From Galbula dea (lineage: Eukaryota; Chordata; Aves; Piciformes; Galbulidae), in contig VWZX01006417.1 in the NCBI GenBank assembly GCA_013399015.1, forward strand, positions 1,134,520 to 1,198,519: a DNA stretch of 64,000 nucleotides, in the 5' to 3' direction. This document shows positions 1-12,757 of the stretch, piece after piece. How positions within the stretch are numbered: position 1 is the first letter of the stretch; each line of letters begins with the position of its first letter. A model generated the notes under the pieces. The model did no database searches, was not told the origin of the DNA, and saw only the letters and a list, made by a program, of their open reading frames with translations. Both the position numbers and the translations under genes were made by a program.

Positions 1-95
1 TGAGTCTTCTCCTCTCCAGGCTACCCAGCCCCAGCTCCCTCAGCCTCTCCCCCGCAAGAGACATGTCCAAACCCCCTCCTTGTTTTTGCAGCCCT
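1..95 (-). mobile_element. CR1 LINE fragment, cut by window edge
   Basis: Reverse complement of the CR1 segment seen at about 35.74-35.79 kb (GGGTAGCCTGGAGAGGAGAA). Only the internal part is visible; the rest lies upstream. Confidence 0.75.
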
Positions 96-244
96 AACAT
101 TGTCCTGATGATACCAGAATCAATCTATATGTTAACCAAACTGAACCTCCAAGAACAGAAAACTCTATTTTATGCCTTATTTCCCACCAAGCCTCAAATG
201 CTTTCCTTTGTCACTAACTGATCTCCTCGGGGGTCCTGTTTCAG
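1..244 (+). other. DSCAM: End of upstream DSCAM intron
   Basis: Non-coding sequence before the first exon. The first 95 or so bases are a minus-strand CR1 piece cut by the window edge. The rest ends in a branch-like ctaactgat and a pyrimidine tract leading to tttcag. Confidence 0.8.
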
Positions 245-418
245 GTGCCGGGGTTCCTCAGTTCCAGCCGATCGCGCTGAACGGTCGCATCCAGCTGCTT
301 ACCAATGGCTCCTTGCTGATCAAACATGTGCTGGAAGAAGACAGTGGATACTACCTCTGCAAGGTCAGCAATGATGTGGGAGCAGACGTCAGCAAGTCCA
401 TGTACCTCACTGTTAAAA
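245..418 (+). CDS. DSCAM: DSCAM exon 1 of window (C-terminal half of Ig8)
   Basis: DSCAM is a single-pass neuronal adhesion receptor of the Ig superfamily; it binds itself homophilically and also acts in netrin signalling, dendrite self-avoidance and synaptic layer choice. This exon gives 58 residues of an Ig domain, with the classic second-cysteine motif DSGYYLCKVSND and the closing strand SKSMYLTVK. It starts after a tttcag acceptor with two bases of a split Gly codon (phase 1) and ends before gtaagaac with one base of an Ile codon (phase 1). At 174 bp it is phase-symmetric. One N-glycosylation sequon (NGS) is visible. The upstream exon with the first Ig8 cysteine lies outside the window. 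The match to remembered vertebrate DSCAM is nearly complete. Confidence 0.96.
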
Positions 419-1075
419 GTAAGAACTGAAATGCTTCTCTGTGACCCAGCTATTCTTACCCTTGAGTGAAAGAAAAAGGCTTGACTGATGCATCGGAGCG
501 AGAGGAGGGGGAGAGGATGGGTTGGATTTAATGTTGGCTTTAGTATGGTTAAGGAAGAGCATTGTTTAGGAGAGGGAGGAGAAGGGACTTGAAAGGGTTC
601 ATGTTTCACTTCAAAACTTCCTATCATGTGTGTGAGTTACAGCTGAGTAAGGAAGGAGAAGGAAGGAAGCTCTTGGGTTGAGGATAAAACCACAATAAGA
701 AAGGAGAAATACCCACAGCAACTGTTAGAGATTTTGGAAACTGAAGAATATATCCAACCTCTAACATTCTGTGATTCTGTCATATATGGCTTCAAATGTC
801 TTTGGATCAATTCTAAAGATAGAGAGATACTCTAAGTACATCTCCAGTAGATCCCACAAGGTGTTGTACCATACTAGGAAGATATTATAGATACAGTTGT
901 AGTAGCTTTCAGAAGGTGCATCTGCTTCTGTTGGCTCTGGAGTGCCTTCACAACCTCAACCTATCTGTACTTTCTAGGTCTAAGAGAGAAAAACAATCCA
1001 GCCTTTAGGTGCATGGTAGCTATGACTCCTTCAAACATAACCATAGCTGGGAATAGAGAGGAAATATTAGTGGGG

Positions 1076-1111
1076 NNNNNNNNNNNNNNNNNNNNNNNNN
1101 NNNNNNNNNNN
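1076..1111. other. Assembly gap (36 N)
   Basis: A run of 36 undetermined bases inside the first intron. Flanks show no repeat that would explain it. Confidence 0.99.
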
Positions 1112-1973
1112 ATCATATAAATTGAGAGCATATAATTCCTCACTAGAGAAAAAGGAGACTGTTGATACATGGACACTTCAACATGCCAAATGTTCCTGGA
1201 TGACCTATTAGACCAGTGTTGAAGGAGGTCACCAAGCCATGCACTTTCATGTTGGTAGGATTTTTGAAGGCTGACTGAGTGCTTTGAAGTTCCAAGATGT
1301 CAATAAGCTTGAAAAGCTTTTGCTCTTGAAAGTAAAAAGATTCTTTTTGTTTTTTTTTCTGAAATCCAACTCATTCTCCACTGGAGAGATATTCTTTAGA
1401 GGAGGAAAGTCTGGGTTTAGGGCTGTTGTTTGTTGTAACAACTAAGTTCTTTGAAAGGAGGAGTGTCCCATCTGTTAGATTTGCAAACCCCAGTATCTCA
1501 TATGTCCTCTCCACTCTGATTTCCCATAGTGGCTTCATCTTCTGACACCCCATCTTCTCACTGCATGCTCTTTCTGTGGCTCAAGAGAAGTCCCAGCTTC
1601 TGTGGTTCCCAGAACTGGTCATTTTTGTGCCAAACTTCAACCACAGTAGCAATCTACTGCTGTAATATGCTACAGAAACAAACCCCCAGCTTTCCTCTGG
1701 TTGGCAGCTATGCACAGCAGCTGTCTGATCACTGCATGCAGTTTCATGTCTGATAAAAGAGCATCCCTTATCAAATAAGAGCAGGAGCTTCCCTGGAGAG
1801 TCAGTTACTGTTTGAATCTAATGAAAACCCCCTCCAGCTCTTGAGAGAGCAAGCAAGCACTTCTCTCTACCCTCACCCATTCACAGCACCACACAGTCTG
1901 CTCCCAGCATGGCTGGTAGAGCAAACCCCATTAGGGCATTTGTGGGTGTGTAGAAGAGGCACAGCTTTAGCTT

Positions 1974-2024
1974 TAATCAAGCAACACCTTAAAGACAATT
2001 AATTAAGCAACACCTTAAGGACAA
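1974..2024. repeat. 26-bp tandem duplication
   Basis: TAATCAAGCAACACCTTAAA and TAATTAAGCAACACCTTAAG start two 25-bp copies 26 bases apart with two mismatches. Confidence 0.85.
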
Positions 2025-2284
2025 GCTGCTTGGGGGATGTGTGTCATGGTGGGTTTCAGGTAGAGCTGGGTCTCCTGTTCTGATGGGATGGCTGTGGAAC
2101 ACAATACTTGCAGCTGGTCAGGTGGAGTGACTCCAAAGTGAAGGCCTTGACCTGCCTTTATTCTCTCTGACCCTGTTATCTTGTTTTTTGCTGTTTTCTT
2201 TTTCTCTGTGGTTATTCTCTGTGGTTATTCCTTCTTCCTGCCCCCCACAAGCCTGTTTCTGGACCCTAATCCTCGGAGAGAGCC

Positions 2285-2527
2285 CTCAGCCTCAAGTTGC
2301 ACCAGGGGAGGATTAAATTGGAGATCAGGAAAAATTTCTGCCCAGCAAGAGTTGTTAGGCATTGGCCCAGGCTGCCCAGGGCAGTGGTGGAGTCACCATC
2401 CCTGGAGGGCTTCAAAACCATCTAGCTGTGGTCCTTAGGACCATGGTTTGGTAGGATGGTGGTGCTAGGTGGATGGTTGGGCTTGATGATCTTAGAGATC
2501 TCTTCCAACCTTCATGATTCTCTGATT
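2285..2527 (+). mobile_element. CR1 LINE 3' fragment
   Basis: 5'-truncated copy with the segments AAGTTGCACCAGGGGAGG, GGCAGTGGTGGAGTCACC and the 3' end TTGATGATCTTAGAGATCTC. Belongs to the 'GGAGTCACCATCCCTGG' subfamily also seen at 11.2, 14.4, 18.4, 45.9 and 51 kb. Confidence 0.92.
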
Positions 2528-4480
2528 TCTACTAGATAAAAACCTGGAGCTTCCTTTACAGAATGCAGAGTGTTGATCCTGCTCTGCAAAGCCACAGGAA
2601 AGGTCACCTTTAATCTGACCCAGAAGGTGAGACCTGGCCCAGGTAGTTGTTTCTGGGTGACAAGTTGCTACCTAACAAGCAGCCTTCCAAAACATAACCA
2701 AATATTAACATCACTACAGTTTGCTGTGGCTTCCTTAGGACCAATTGGCTTCCCCCCCTTCCTTCAGCCTCTATGTGAGCTGGCCATGAGCAGTAGCTCT
2801 TTAGGTGGCTGTAGTCACTGCTTGTGGATCTATACTGCCTGGCAGAAAGACTTGGCAGCAGTCCTTTTACAGCCACCTCCTTCACTTCTTAAGTGTCCTT
2901 TGTACCACAGATCCTTCAGGTATCCAGGTGCTCACCATTGGTAACACCACTGAAACCCCTTCTGATGCACAGGTGATTCTTCTCCTCCATGCTTCATCAG
3001 AGTTTCCACTCTTTCTAACATTGCTGGATAAGTTGCTGCCTTTCACAGATCCTATAGTAGATCTTTTAAATGAGACTGGCTGCTTTACCCTTCCAGAATT
3101 TCCAGTGTCATCTTGTACCTATTGATCTTTGCTGTCAAAAGAGGGTAGACAAAGTTTTGTCCTGGTGCTTCAAGGAGTGGACAGGATCAATATTGACCTA
3201 ATATGCTTCTGTTACTTGCTACCTCTAAAACTGACAGGCTTCTTAGTGAAAAGCCAGCTCAAGCTATAAACTAACTGGAGTGGTTTAGCAGGACTCTTCA
3301 TCCCAAGAAGAAGCTGATAGGAATTCCAGAGGCACGTTTATTTGGTGCCTCAGTGTTTGTTGCCTGACACCTTCAGGTCAAGGAAGCTGTTCTAACTTCT
3401 TGGTTGAAAGGAGATTGAAGGAGTGCAGAGAGGAAAGATGAGAGGAAAAGAAAGAGGCTTCAGGAATGCTAACAGGAATGTGAAAATCAAGAGTTTCTAG
3501 AGTCAGTGCTGAATTAGGAACCAGAGGGTTACAGTGGCAGCTGTGACAGCAGAGGATCTCCACTTAGCAGCTATTATTCTTTTCAAGAAATGGACATAAA
3601 ATCCTATTTTATTTTCTCTTCTGAAGCAAGGATAAGTAGTTCTCCAATTCCTTATTCACCAAGACATACAACATTAGAAAATTATGAGAGAGATCTGGAA
3701 GAAGGAAACCAGTGCTGTCTTGAGAAATGACTCCTGGTGCTTGGGCTGAGCAGACTTCTAAAGAATTTCTCTCAAGGATAATGAGCCTTTAACATGAAGG
3801 GAAGAACTAAAATTATTTAAAGGTTGCCTGGGAGTCACAAGGGAAGAGATGTCTGCCTAAAATGGACTGCCTGCCTGCCTTCATCTGAATAAATGTCACA
3901 CTTCCTAATTCCACTTTAGGGGCTATATATAACATGGTAGAACAGCACTGTGAAAAAAACTCCCTCCTGAAAAGCAAGCTTCTATTAATGTATGGATGTT
4001 CCTAGGCAAATAATCTGTTGGAGGCAGTTATGTTAGCCCTGCCCCTTCTTAAACCTAACACTGACTTTCCTGTCAGGGTGGAGCCTAGGAAGTTCTCATC
4101 TGATCACCAAAACATTGCCAACACATCCTGTCTGCCAAGAAAAGAGAACTGCTTCCTTCCCTTTCCTCTCAAATCTGTATCTTGACTATTTGTACTAGAT
4201 GTGTTTCATATATCCACCTCAAGCCATCAGCCAGACCCACACCTCCTTCCAGCAGGAATCTCCTCATCCCAGCTAATACATGAAATCCTAAATTTCACCA
4301 CTTCAACATTATTTTAGAAAGCTTTTACAATTGTTAGCTATGAGAAGAGCTGGTGGAATAAGAGGAGAGGCTGTTTGAGAAAGGGAGCCTGATCACAGCT
4401 CCCTGTTCCTGCAGCTACCCTGGGTCTTGGCTGTGGTAACTCACCCCCTTATTTCTCTGCTCCTTCTTCCTCCCTTATAG

Positions 4481-4810
4481 TCCAGGATCTGAAGGGAGCC
4501 TGCAAGGAAGCTGGGGAGAAACTGTTTAGGAGGTCAGGTAGTGGTAGGACTAGGGGAAATGGATGCAAACTAGAGGAGGGGAGATTTAGGTTGGATATTA
4601 GGAGGAAGTTCTTCACTGTGAGGGTGGGGAGACACTGGAACAGGTTGCCCAGAGAGGCTGTGGAAGCTCCATCCCTGGAAGCTTTGAAGTCCAGGCTGGC
4701 TGGGGCTGTGGGCAACCTGCTGTAGTGGGAGGTGTCCCTGGCAGGCAGGGGGGTTGGAACTAGATGATCTTTGAGTTCCCTTCCAACTCTGACAATTCTA
4801 TGATTCTATA
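4481..4810 (+). mobile_element. CR1 LINE 3' fragment
   Basis: 5'-truncated copy of the subfamily with AGAGGCTGTGGAAGCTCC and CCTGGCAGGCAGGGGGGTTG, ending in a TTCTATGATTCTAT tail as CR1 does. Very close in sequence to copies at 7.6, 28.1, 39.3 and 61.8 kb, suggesting late activity. Confidence 0.94.
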
Positions 4811-7567
4811 GTGCCTCTTATCCATGACCATGGTTGACCATGGCCTCTTCCAGGCAAGGTTTGTTTCTCTCCATCTTCAGACAGCTCCTGGAACAAGGAG
4901 GTCATGATCACATAACCAGCAAGCACTGCAGGGGAAAGGAAAGGTAATAGTAGTTGTAAACACACATAAACCCAAAGGATGTTTCTGAATCTAGTGACCC
5001 TCTTCCCTCCACCACTAGCTAACAGTTGTTCCCTGTCTGGCTGAAGCACTGCAATATTTGTTTATTAAAATGGCTAGAAGTCTATTCCTGGCTTCCATTG
5101 TGGAACTTGATCTGGGAAGGATCAAGTCACACTTCTGTGTGGCCAGTCAAATGAGTTTGCTGTGATGCAACCCCTGCAGTAAAGGCAGCAAACTGTGATG
5201 GAGAACTTGGTGTCCTCTGCTCCCCAGGGTGCCCCTCAATGCCCATTTTAGTCTTCAGGAAGACAATTCCTTGTGGAGAATACAGGAATGCTGAGATCTT
5301 TCCAATTGCTGCTGCTCCTTGTGGATGGACAGAAGAGCATTTATACATCAAGGGCAGCCTCTTGGTTGTGTCCAATCTGTCATTAAAAGTGCATCTATCT
5401 CCCAAGATGTCTAAAGGTGACATTGTCTACTTTGCACTTGCAAAGACAGATGCTTTACAACGTGCTATGTTGTAAAGGAGGCTAAAAATCACAATCCCCA
5501 ACAGCTTCATAAAATGCAGATAGGAAGATCAGACATCATATGATGTCAAATTCACCTGAGCCCAGTCATTTTGATGCTTCTTAATCTGTCTTTGCTCCAT
5601 TTCTGAAGAGCCCTGTGCTCTGTGAATACTCTTTTCTGTGGCAAAACATAACCAAATCACCTGCTCTGTGTCTAGGCTCTGGTTTACTCTTTTCTTCTTC
5701 TGACATTCTGCCAGCTTCAAACAAAAAGCTTTTTCATTTCTCTTGCTTCTACATAATCATTCTCTGGTTATCTCAGATAGAAAGTATTCTTACCCAGTGG
5801 ACAAAGTCAGCCAAAATTGTTAACAATCTCTAGCTGTATTGCTTGCATATCTCCTCAGAATGAAACCAAGAAACTAAGGTATCACACTTATTCTTTTACC
5901 ACCTATTTCTTGGCAAACAAAGGGGAAAAAAAAACCCCCTGTGTTCAACATGAACATGAATGAACTACAGTACAGCTCAGGGTAAATTCCAAAGCAGCAG
6001 TGATGGATTGCAACACTTTTAATTGCTTATTTCTTGCCATGAAATGCAAAGGCTAAAAGATGCTGTAAGAAAACGATGGCAAACCTGGGAAACACCAACA
6101 AAATTCTCCCTAGACAGAGGTAATTTCTTTTGTTAGCAAAACAACTAAGGAGGTTCTCCCTCTCTGAGAAGTGAATGCTATTGTCTTGCCTTTTCAGACC
6201 ACTGGCACAGCTTTGATTTAGGGACTGGCTCTTTAATCACCCATCATGTGTCATTACCCCGACAGGAGGCAGCAGCCACCAGCTACAAGCTGCACTAAAT
6301 TGCAGCTGGAATCCTTGAAGCCATCCTTTGTTGATTTTTTCCTTTGCAGCTCTTCAATGGCAGCTCAGCTGTCAGAACAACACAGTGCCTGTGGCAAGAG
6401 GGTGAAATTAAATGTGAAGTATGTTCAAGGTAGCTGGTAGAGAGCTTGGAATATCCCTTTTCTTCTCCACCTTCAAATGCTTTCTGCTTCTCTGGGTAAT
6501 GCCTACCCTGTGGCAAGTTGGCTCAAAGGGCTGCTTCCTTTTGGCAGATAATTGCCAGATGTGCTGCAGTACAAATAGTCTAGTGTTTTTCTATGCAAAT
6601 CTTTGCAATGTTCTTACTTAAGGAACAGAGGGGAGGTGAAGACTTTTTTTTCCTCTCTCTCTTTTTTTATTTGAAGTAGTTTTCTAATTGGCTGCAAGGA
6701 GGAAAAGATGCTAGCAGACCTTCTCTTCTTCAAAGCTGCTTGCACTGCCATGTTTCTAGCAGGAAGGTGGAGAGATGTTGCTGTGCATCTCTCAGGTTCC
6801 TTTGTCAGCTGAGGGCTGCATGCAGTGTGTTTGCTGGGGTTTTCATGTTGGCTTCTAAGTGGAGGGAGTGCCTTTGTGCTCTGTCCTTGCTTGTTGTCAT
6901 CCTTGCCATGTCATCAAGAGCTGGGCCTACATCTCTCCAGCAGAGATTAAATGAACTTCAATCAAGAGAGCACTGTAAAGCACTAGTGGAATGTAAATTC
7001 ATTTAGCAGCTATGTGCAGTAGACATGACTAGTTCCACTACAGAAAACTAGCTGTTCTGTACAGCACTGTGCTCTTCCCTTTCCATTTGCCTTTCCCTAT
7101 CCCCTTATCACTTTCCTCTGTATCTAGTCATGTCAGCTTGAAGGAACACCTCATTTCCAAAGGAACCACAAAGCCTCAGGCTCCAAGAAGACAATATTCT
7201 CATGCCTCATCTGATTTTCCACTCCACACTCACTGGTGTTTCTTCCTCTTCCTCACTCTGTCCCTTTTCTGAGCACTTCACATCTCTGCCCTTGCATCCT
7301 CCTCTTGTAAGAATCTTCTGCCATGCCACATTCATTCTTCTCCCTCTCCATTTTGGAGCTCAGCATTATTGCTCTCATCTGAGCTTAGGATTTACAGGAT
7401 GCACAAGTAGCAGACAGTCAGAATTTTACTGTGGCTTCATGTCAGGGCTCTTTTGCCCTTTGAATGATCTAATCACAAATGTTTTCAGGACAAAATCTGC
7501 ATTTCAGAAAGTTATTCAGTGGGCTTTTATTACTGAAAGCTGTCATGGGTCCTATGGGTTAGGGTGT

Positions 7568-8050
7568 CATAGAATTGTCAGAGTTGGAAGGGACCTTCAA
7601 GATCATCTAGTTCCAACCCCCTGCCTGCCAGGGACACCTCCCACTAGAGCAGGTTGCCCACAGCCCCAGCCAGCCTGGCCTTCAAAGCTTCCAGGGATGG
7701 AGCTTCCACAGCCTCTCTGGGCAACCTGTTCCAGTGTCTCCCCACCCTCACAGTGAAGAACTTCCTCTTAATATCCTCTCTAAATCTCCCCTCCTCTAGT
7801 TTGCATCCATTCCCCCTAGTCCTATCCCTACCTGACCTCCTAAACAGTCCTTCCCCAGCTTTCTTGTAGCCCCCTTCAGATCCTGGAAGGCCACCAGAAG
7901 GTCTCCTAGGAGCCTTCTCTTCTCCAGACTGAACAACCCCAACTCTCTCAGCTTGTCCTCATAGCAGAGGTGCTCCATTCTCCTGCCCCTTCTCTGGCCT
8001 CTCTCCAGCACCCCCATATCCCTCTTGGAATAGGGGCTCCAGCATGAGGA
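7568..8050 (-). mobile_element. CR1 LINE 3' fragment
   Basis: Antisense copy beginning with CATAGAATTGTCAGAGTTGG, the complement of the CR1 3' tail, and running back into the end of the reverse-transcriptase region (complement of GGTTGTTCAGTCTGGAGAAG). Same subfamily as the 4.5 kb copy. Confidence 0.94.
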
Positions 8051-9668
8051 TTATCATTTTTCATTGTGTTTGTTTCTTTCTGGTGGCAGATTGTTTATCC
8101 TTACCTTTAAATCCATGCAAAACCTTAAAGGCTGCATAAAAAAAGTAGAGACAATGAGTTATAATACTAATAATAATTAAAAAGTTATATTCAACAATAA
8201 CTTTAAGTGGGCTGTAAACTACATTTGAGTATCAGGTGACACCAAATCAATTGTGTATATATATATTTTGATATAATTCTTCTGGAATAGAAGAAAGATG
8301 TAAGAAAGGTAGTGTATATTGTCCTGGGATAGTGTCTTATGCTTTGCATGAGAGGGGTTTTTTTCCCTTTTGAAATATAATATCAAATGTTTCTCTGAAC
8401 CAAAGAGAATCTTTTACTTCTGCATCCATCAGTGCAATGTGAAGCTTTTTCTTCCTTTTTTTTTTTGTTTTAAAGCAAGCAATTTTGCCTTCAGGTACAA
8501 AGAAAGTCTCTCATTTTTTTTTTGGTAGTCCTTTCTTTTTTTACTGTTCAGAATAGTTGTCTGAGAATTGCCTGGTAGCTGTGTTCAGATCCCTCTGTGA
8601 AAGTCCTGCCATCAGACTCAGGAGAAACTAGGTGCTGTGATAATCAACATGAAAACAAAGAGTCCATTTACATCTGGGAGGCAGGTGAAAGAAACAGAAA
8701 ATGCAAGGTAGGGAGAAGAGCTGCCTACAAGCTGAATACAAGAGAATTTAAGGCCTTCAATATCTTCTACCCCTACCTGCTGTGCATGGCAGGCAGAACC
8801 AGAAGAAAGAATTTGGCAGCTGCAGGTTTTTCTTTCTGCACTCCAGATAGGATTTAGCTGGTGGGAAGCAGCTTTCCTTCACCCTAGGTTGCATTCCTGA
8901 CTGTTGAGGTTCAGTCTCTGTGAGCTCCCATCCATGTTGTTCATTCAGATCTTTCTTTGTTCTGGGATCCTTGGGCATATCTTGGTCTGGCACATCTCTG
9001 TTTCTCAGGGAAAAGAGAAGGAGGTGTCCACTCATGGCCACACCAGTTGACTTCACCATAGAGAAAACTAGAGAGGCATGGCTTCACTTTTAGATAAATC
9101 TTATTAGGATCCTGCAGGGTTAAGGAGGGAACTGATTTGGGCTGTCAAACCAGGAGATAATGGAAGGATGACCTCTTACTGTTGGCCTAATTACTTATGA
9201 TTCATTTAACCCAAGCCATTTTGTTTTTCTTTAGCTGTCTCCATCAGGCCACAGAAAAATTAGTCTTACATTCATTTGGGGTTTTCTTTTCCACTCTGGG
9301 TTAGAGGATTTGATCCTGGAGGAGTTGTGTTGTCTGGATAGGATGGACTTCTGTATGACATTAGTTTTCCCTCCTTTCTCATCAGTTCATCAGGGCTTAG
9401 ATTCCAGTTGACCAGTTCCTGGGAGCCCTTGGGAAAGCAGTGTCATGGAACTACAGGCTGGATGTAGGTAAACCCAGGACCAGATTTAGGAAAGAGAAAT
9501 TATTCCTCAGGCAGGGAATAAATACTGTAGTTCCAAGTACAGTTCTTGGCCTGTAAACCAGGACTTGCCATTCAAATTATTATCTGATTTAGAAATGTGC
9601 AAACCCTCCTGCTGAGTTTGCCCAAGGGCATGCAACAGCATCCAGTAAGGGTTTAGAATCTGATGGAA

Positions 9669-9743
9669 GTCAGAGGACAAGAGGCAATGGCCTCAAGTTG
9701 TACCAGGGGAGGTTTAGATGGGAGATGAGGAGCAATTTCTTGA
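9669..9743 (+). mobile_element. CR1 LINE internal scrap
   Basis: About 75 bp resembling the CR1 segment GAGGCAATGGCCTCAAGTTG followed by the gggaggtttagatgggagat part. No 3' tail follows, so it is a deletion remnant. Confidence 0.7.
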
Positions 9744-11240
9744 TACCAACTTGGAACTACACAAATGAGGCAGAAGAAAAAGGACCTCAACAGAGCATAA
9801 GTACATTTTGTTGCAAATCTTCCAAGCAGTTGAAAGAGCATCTGTTAGAGGGTTATTTTTGGCTGCCTTTTAATTACTAGTCATTGATTTTGCTAATTGC
9901 ACACATGTACATAACACCAGAGTGCAGCAGGCTTTCACTTCTGTGGTCTTCTCTCCAAACTAGCTTTGAAAAAGGAGCTTTTATGACTGTAAGAGCTCCA
10001 GAAGGAAGCAGTGCTCTGCTATTTTTGCCTCATTTCGTGGTGCAGCATCACTGTTGCATTTATAACTGGCACAGGCTGGCTCTTTGCCACACCCTTAGAG
10101 CCATAAACCCAGACTTGGAGCAAGGAAGATCTCCTGCTCTCAGGTTTTTAGAAGTGGTGACTTGCCAAGCTGCAATAAGACAGAACAGAGTTTTCCTAAG
10201 TGGTTGCTTATTCTTCTGGTTGAAAATCCAATTAGTATTTACTAAATGCCCATCTCCAGGATGAAAATAATGGCTAAGGGAAGTGCCTGGCTTTGAAGGT
10301 AAATGGGAATGCACCTGACTGGTGAGGAAAACCATTACAGGAGGGCACAGCACTCCTGGGTATCCTCAGGCATTTTGCTGCCTGATAATACTGGTGATAA
10401 TCTTTTGTCATCATGTTTGCCCCAAACTGTTGTCCAGGCAGGGTTCTAAATTCCCAATAAGATCCCTGTCTGAAAGTTTTGATTTGCTTCAGCTTTTCCA
10501 CAGCTAAACCTGTGATCCACTTGCCAAGGAAATGCTTAATGCCTGCTCCTTGGCTGCTTCCAGAGCTCCACTAGTATTGTATAAGCATTTTGATTCTCCT
10601 TTTGGGAGCATTATCTTGTAATGTCTTGTTATAGAGGATGTTCTAATCAATAATTCTCTATAAAGAACAATACTGCAATTAGAAAGTTAAATGAATAACA
10701 TGTGAGTTGTAACCTTGGACTCATAAAAGGCTCCTGTAGAACTTTCCAGTCATTTCCATGGGAGAAAAAGCATGTTTGGTTCTGAACCAGGAGCTTTGTT
10801 TAGGAGGATTCAATCATATTTTGCTTAGTTTTAATGTCATTCCAACAGTATTTTTGAAAGACAACAGTAGAGGTATAGAATAGACATGGACAGATACAGT
10901 TCTAACCTCTTCATGAGGCAGAGAGAATGACTTCTGAATGTTAACTCCTTTATTATGTCTTTCATGTCAGCTGGTGTTAGTAGTGCTCTCATTTACAGCT
11001 CCAGAAATACTGATCCTCTATTTCTTGACCTTTGTAAATGTTTTGTAGTTTACATCATGAAAATACATATTGTTATTTTATTCACTTTCATTTAAAGAAG
11101 TAGAGTGCACACTGAAGCAGATGCAGTGATGACTGTTCTGGAGTTCCAGACTAAGAAGGGCTAAATAGGATCATGCACAGTGTTTCAAGCCTCAAAGCAA
11201 AGTTACTGATGCATTTCAATCATTATTTATGCAATACACT

Positions 11241-11674
11241 CATAGAATCACACAGAATCACAGAATTATTAAGGTTGGAAGAGACCTCTGAGATCATCAA
11301 GTCCAACCAGCAACCTAGCACCACCATGCCACTAAACCATGGCCCTGAGGACCACAGCTGGATGGTTTTGGAAGCCCTCCAGGGATGGTGACTCCACCAC
11401 TGCCCTGGGCAGCCTGGGCCAATGCCTAACAACTCTTGCTGGGAAGAAATGTTTCCTGATCTCCAATCTAAACTTCCCCTGGTGCAACTTGAGGCCATTG
11501 CCTCTTGTCCTCTCCCTGGGAACCCAGGAGAAGAGACCAACCCCTATCTGGCTCCCACCTCCTTTCAGGTAGTTGTAGAGAGAGCTAAGGTCTCCTCTGA
11601 GCCTCCTCTTCCTCAGCCTAACCAACCCCAGTTTCCTCAGCCACTTCTCATAAGATTTATTCTCCAGAGCCTTC
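11241..11674 (-). mobile_element. CR1 LINE 3' fragment
   Basis: Antisense copy that begins with the complement of the 3' tail (CATAGAATCACACAGAATCA), then ACCATGCCACTAAACCATGG and GGTGACTCCACCACTGCC. It extends into the ORF2 end. Confidence 0.94.
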
Positions 11675-12307
11675 CTTCTGCAGAAACAATATATAAGAGG
11701 CAAGAGGAAGGTGAAAGAGATTGACCTTCTGTAGGTAGAAAGAAGTTGGCCAGCAGAGGTATGCATGGGTTTCCCAACCTGCTGTTTTCCAGTAGCCCAA
11801 GAAGAGAGAAGGAACCAACAGAAGGAAAAGAAAACAAACAAAAAGTTTGCATCTTTGAACCCCATTCCAAATTTGTCCTTTGGGGGCAGCTGGCAGGAGC
11901 ATGGCTGCTCACAGTTCCTCAGCTCCCTCCTGTCCTGTTTGCATCTCTCTCTGGAGGACTCAGCATGATCCAGCAGCCTTCAGCAGTTGCAGCTTCTGGC
12001 AGCAGCCTGGTTTCAGACATCTTCACAGGGATCCAGTCTCATTCTAATCTCTTTAGACACATGGGAGAGAGTTTTCCTGAGGACTCTTGTCTGTGACAGG
12101 TTGGACATTTTATTCACTCCCAGCTGGTTTTTGGGTGGCTATTTCTGTCTGCAAATATCTCCCTGAAAATAATTTTATGTGCCCATACACAGCCTTCTGA
12201 AAAGGCAAAGGAAACAAAAAGTCTGTATGGGAATTTTTTTGCTAGCCCTAAGGGAGAGGAGTGGTTTATCAGGCTTGAAAACAAATTGAGGGAGGGGTGG
12301 GGTGTCT

Positions 12308-12757
12308 AAATATATCTATTTATAGTCTCTATATATTCAAGCTGTAATATATTTTGTATATATTCACTATACATTCTCTATATAGTCAAGCAGTAATATA
12401 GTCCCTATATATTTTCTATGTTATTCTGTCTATAATATGCTATCTATATTCTATATCTATAGTATATTCTCTATATATTCTGTCTCTAATATATTCTCTC
12501 TATTCTTTATATGTATAGTATATTCTCCATATATTCTATCTATAATATATTCTATATTCTGTATCTATAGTATATTCTCTATATATTCTAATATATTCTC
12601 TCTATTCTATATATGTGTAGTATATTCTCTATATAACATATCTATAGTGTATTCTCTGTATATTCTATCTCTAATTTCTCTATATATCTATATTATATTC
12701 TCTGTATATTCTATCTATAATATATTCTGTATATTTCCTATCTCTTAATATATCTTT
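12308..12757. repeat. AT-rich TATTCTCTATA minisatellite
   Basis: About 450 bp built from degenerate units such as AGTATATTCTCTATATATTC and TCTATCTATAATATATTC. Almost free of G. The frame that crosses it is low-complexity only. Confidence 0.92.

Noticed and set aside
5239..5475. 78-residue frame with some non-repetitive sequence
   Set aside because: No known motif, no splice sites in keeping with the gene, and length expected by chance in intron DNA.
7202..7756. 184-residue frame in the first intron
   Set aside because: Its C-terminal part is antisense CR1 and the rest has no recognisable motif; no splice or start context supports it.
12437..12748. 103-residue Tyr/Ile/Ser frame
   Set aside because: Pure translation of the AT minisatellite.
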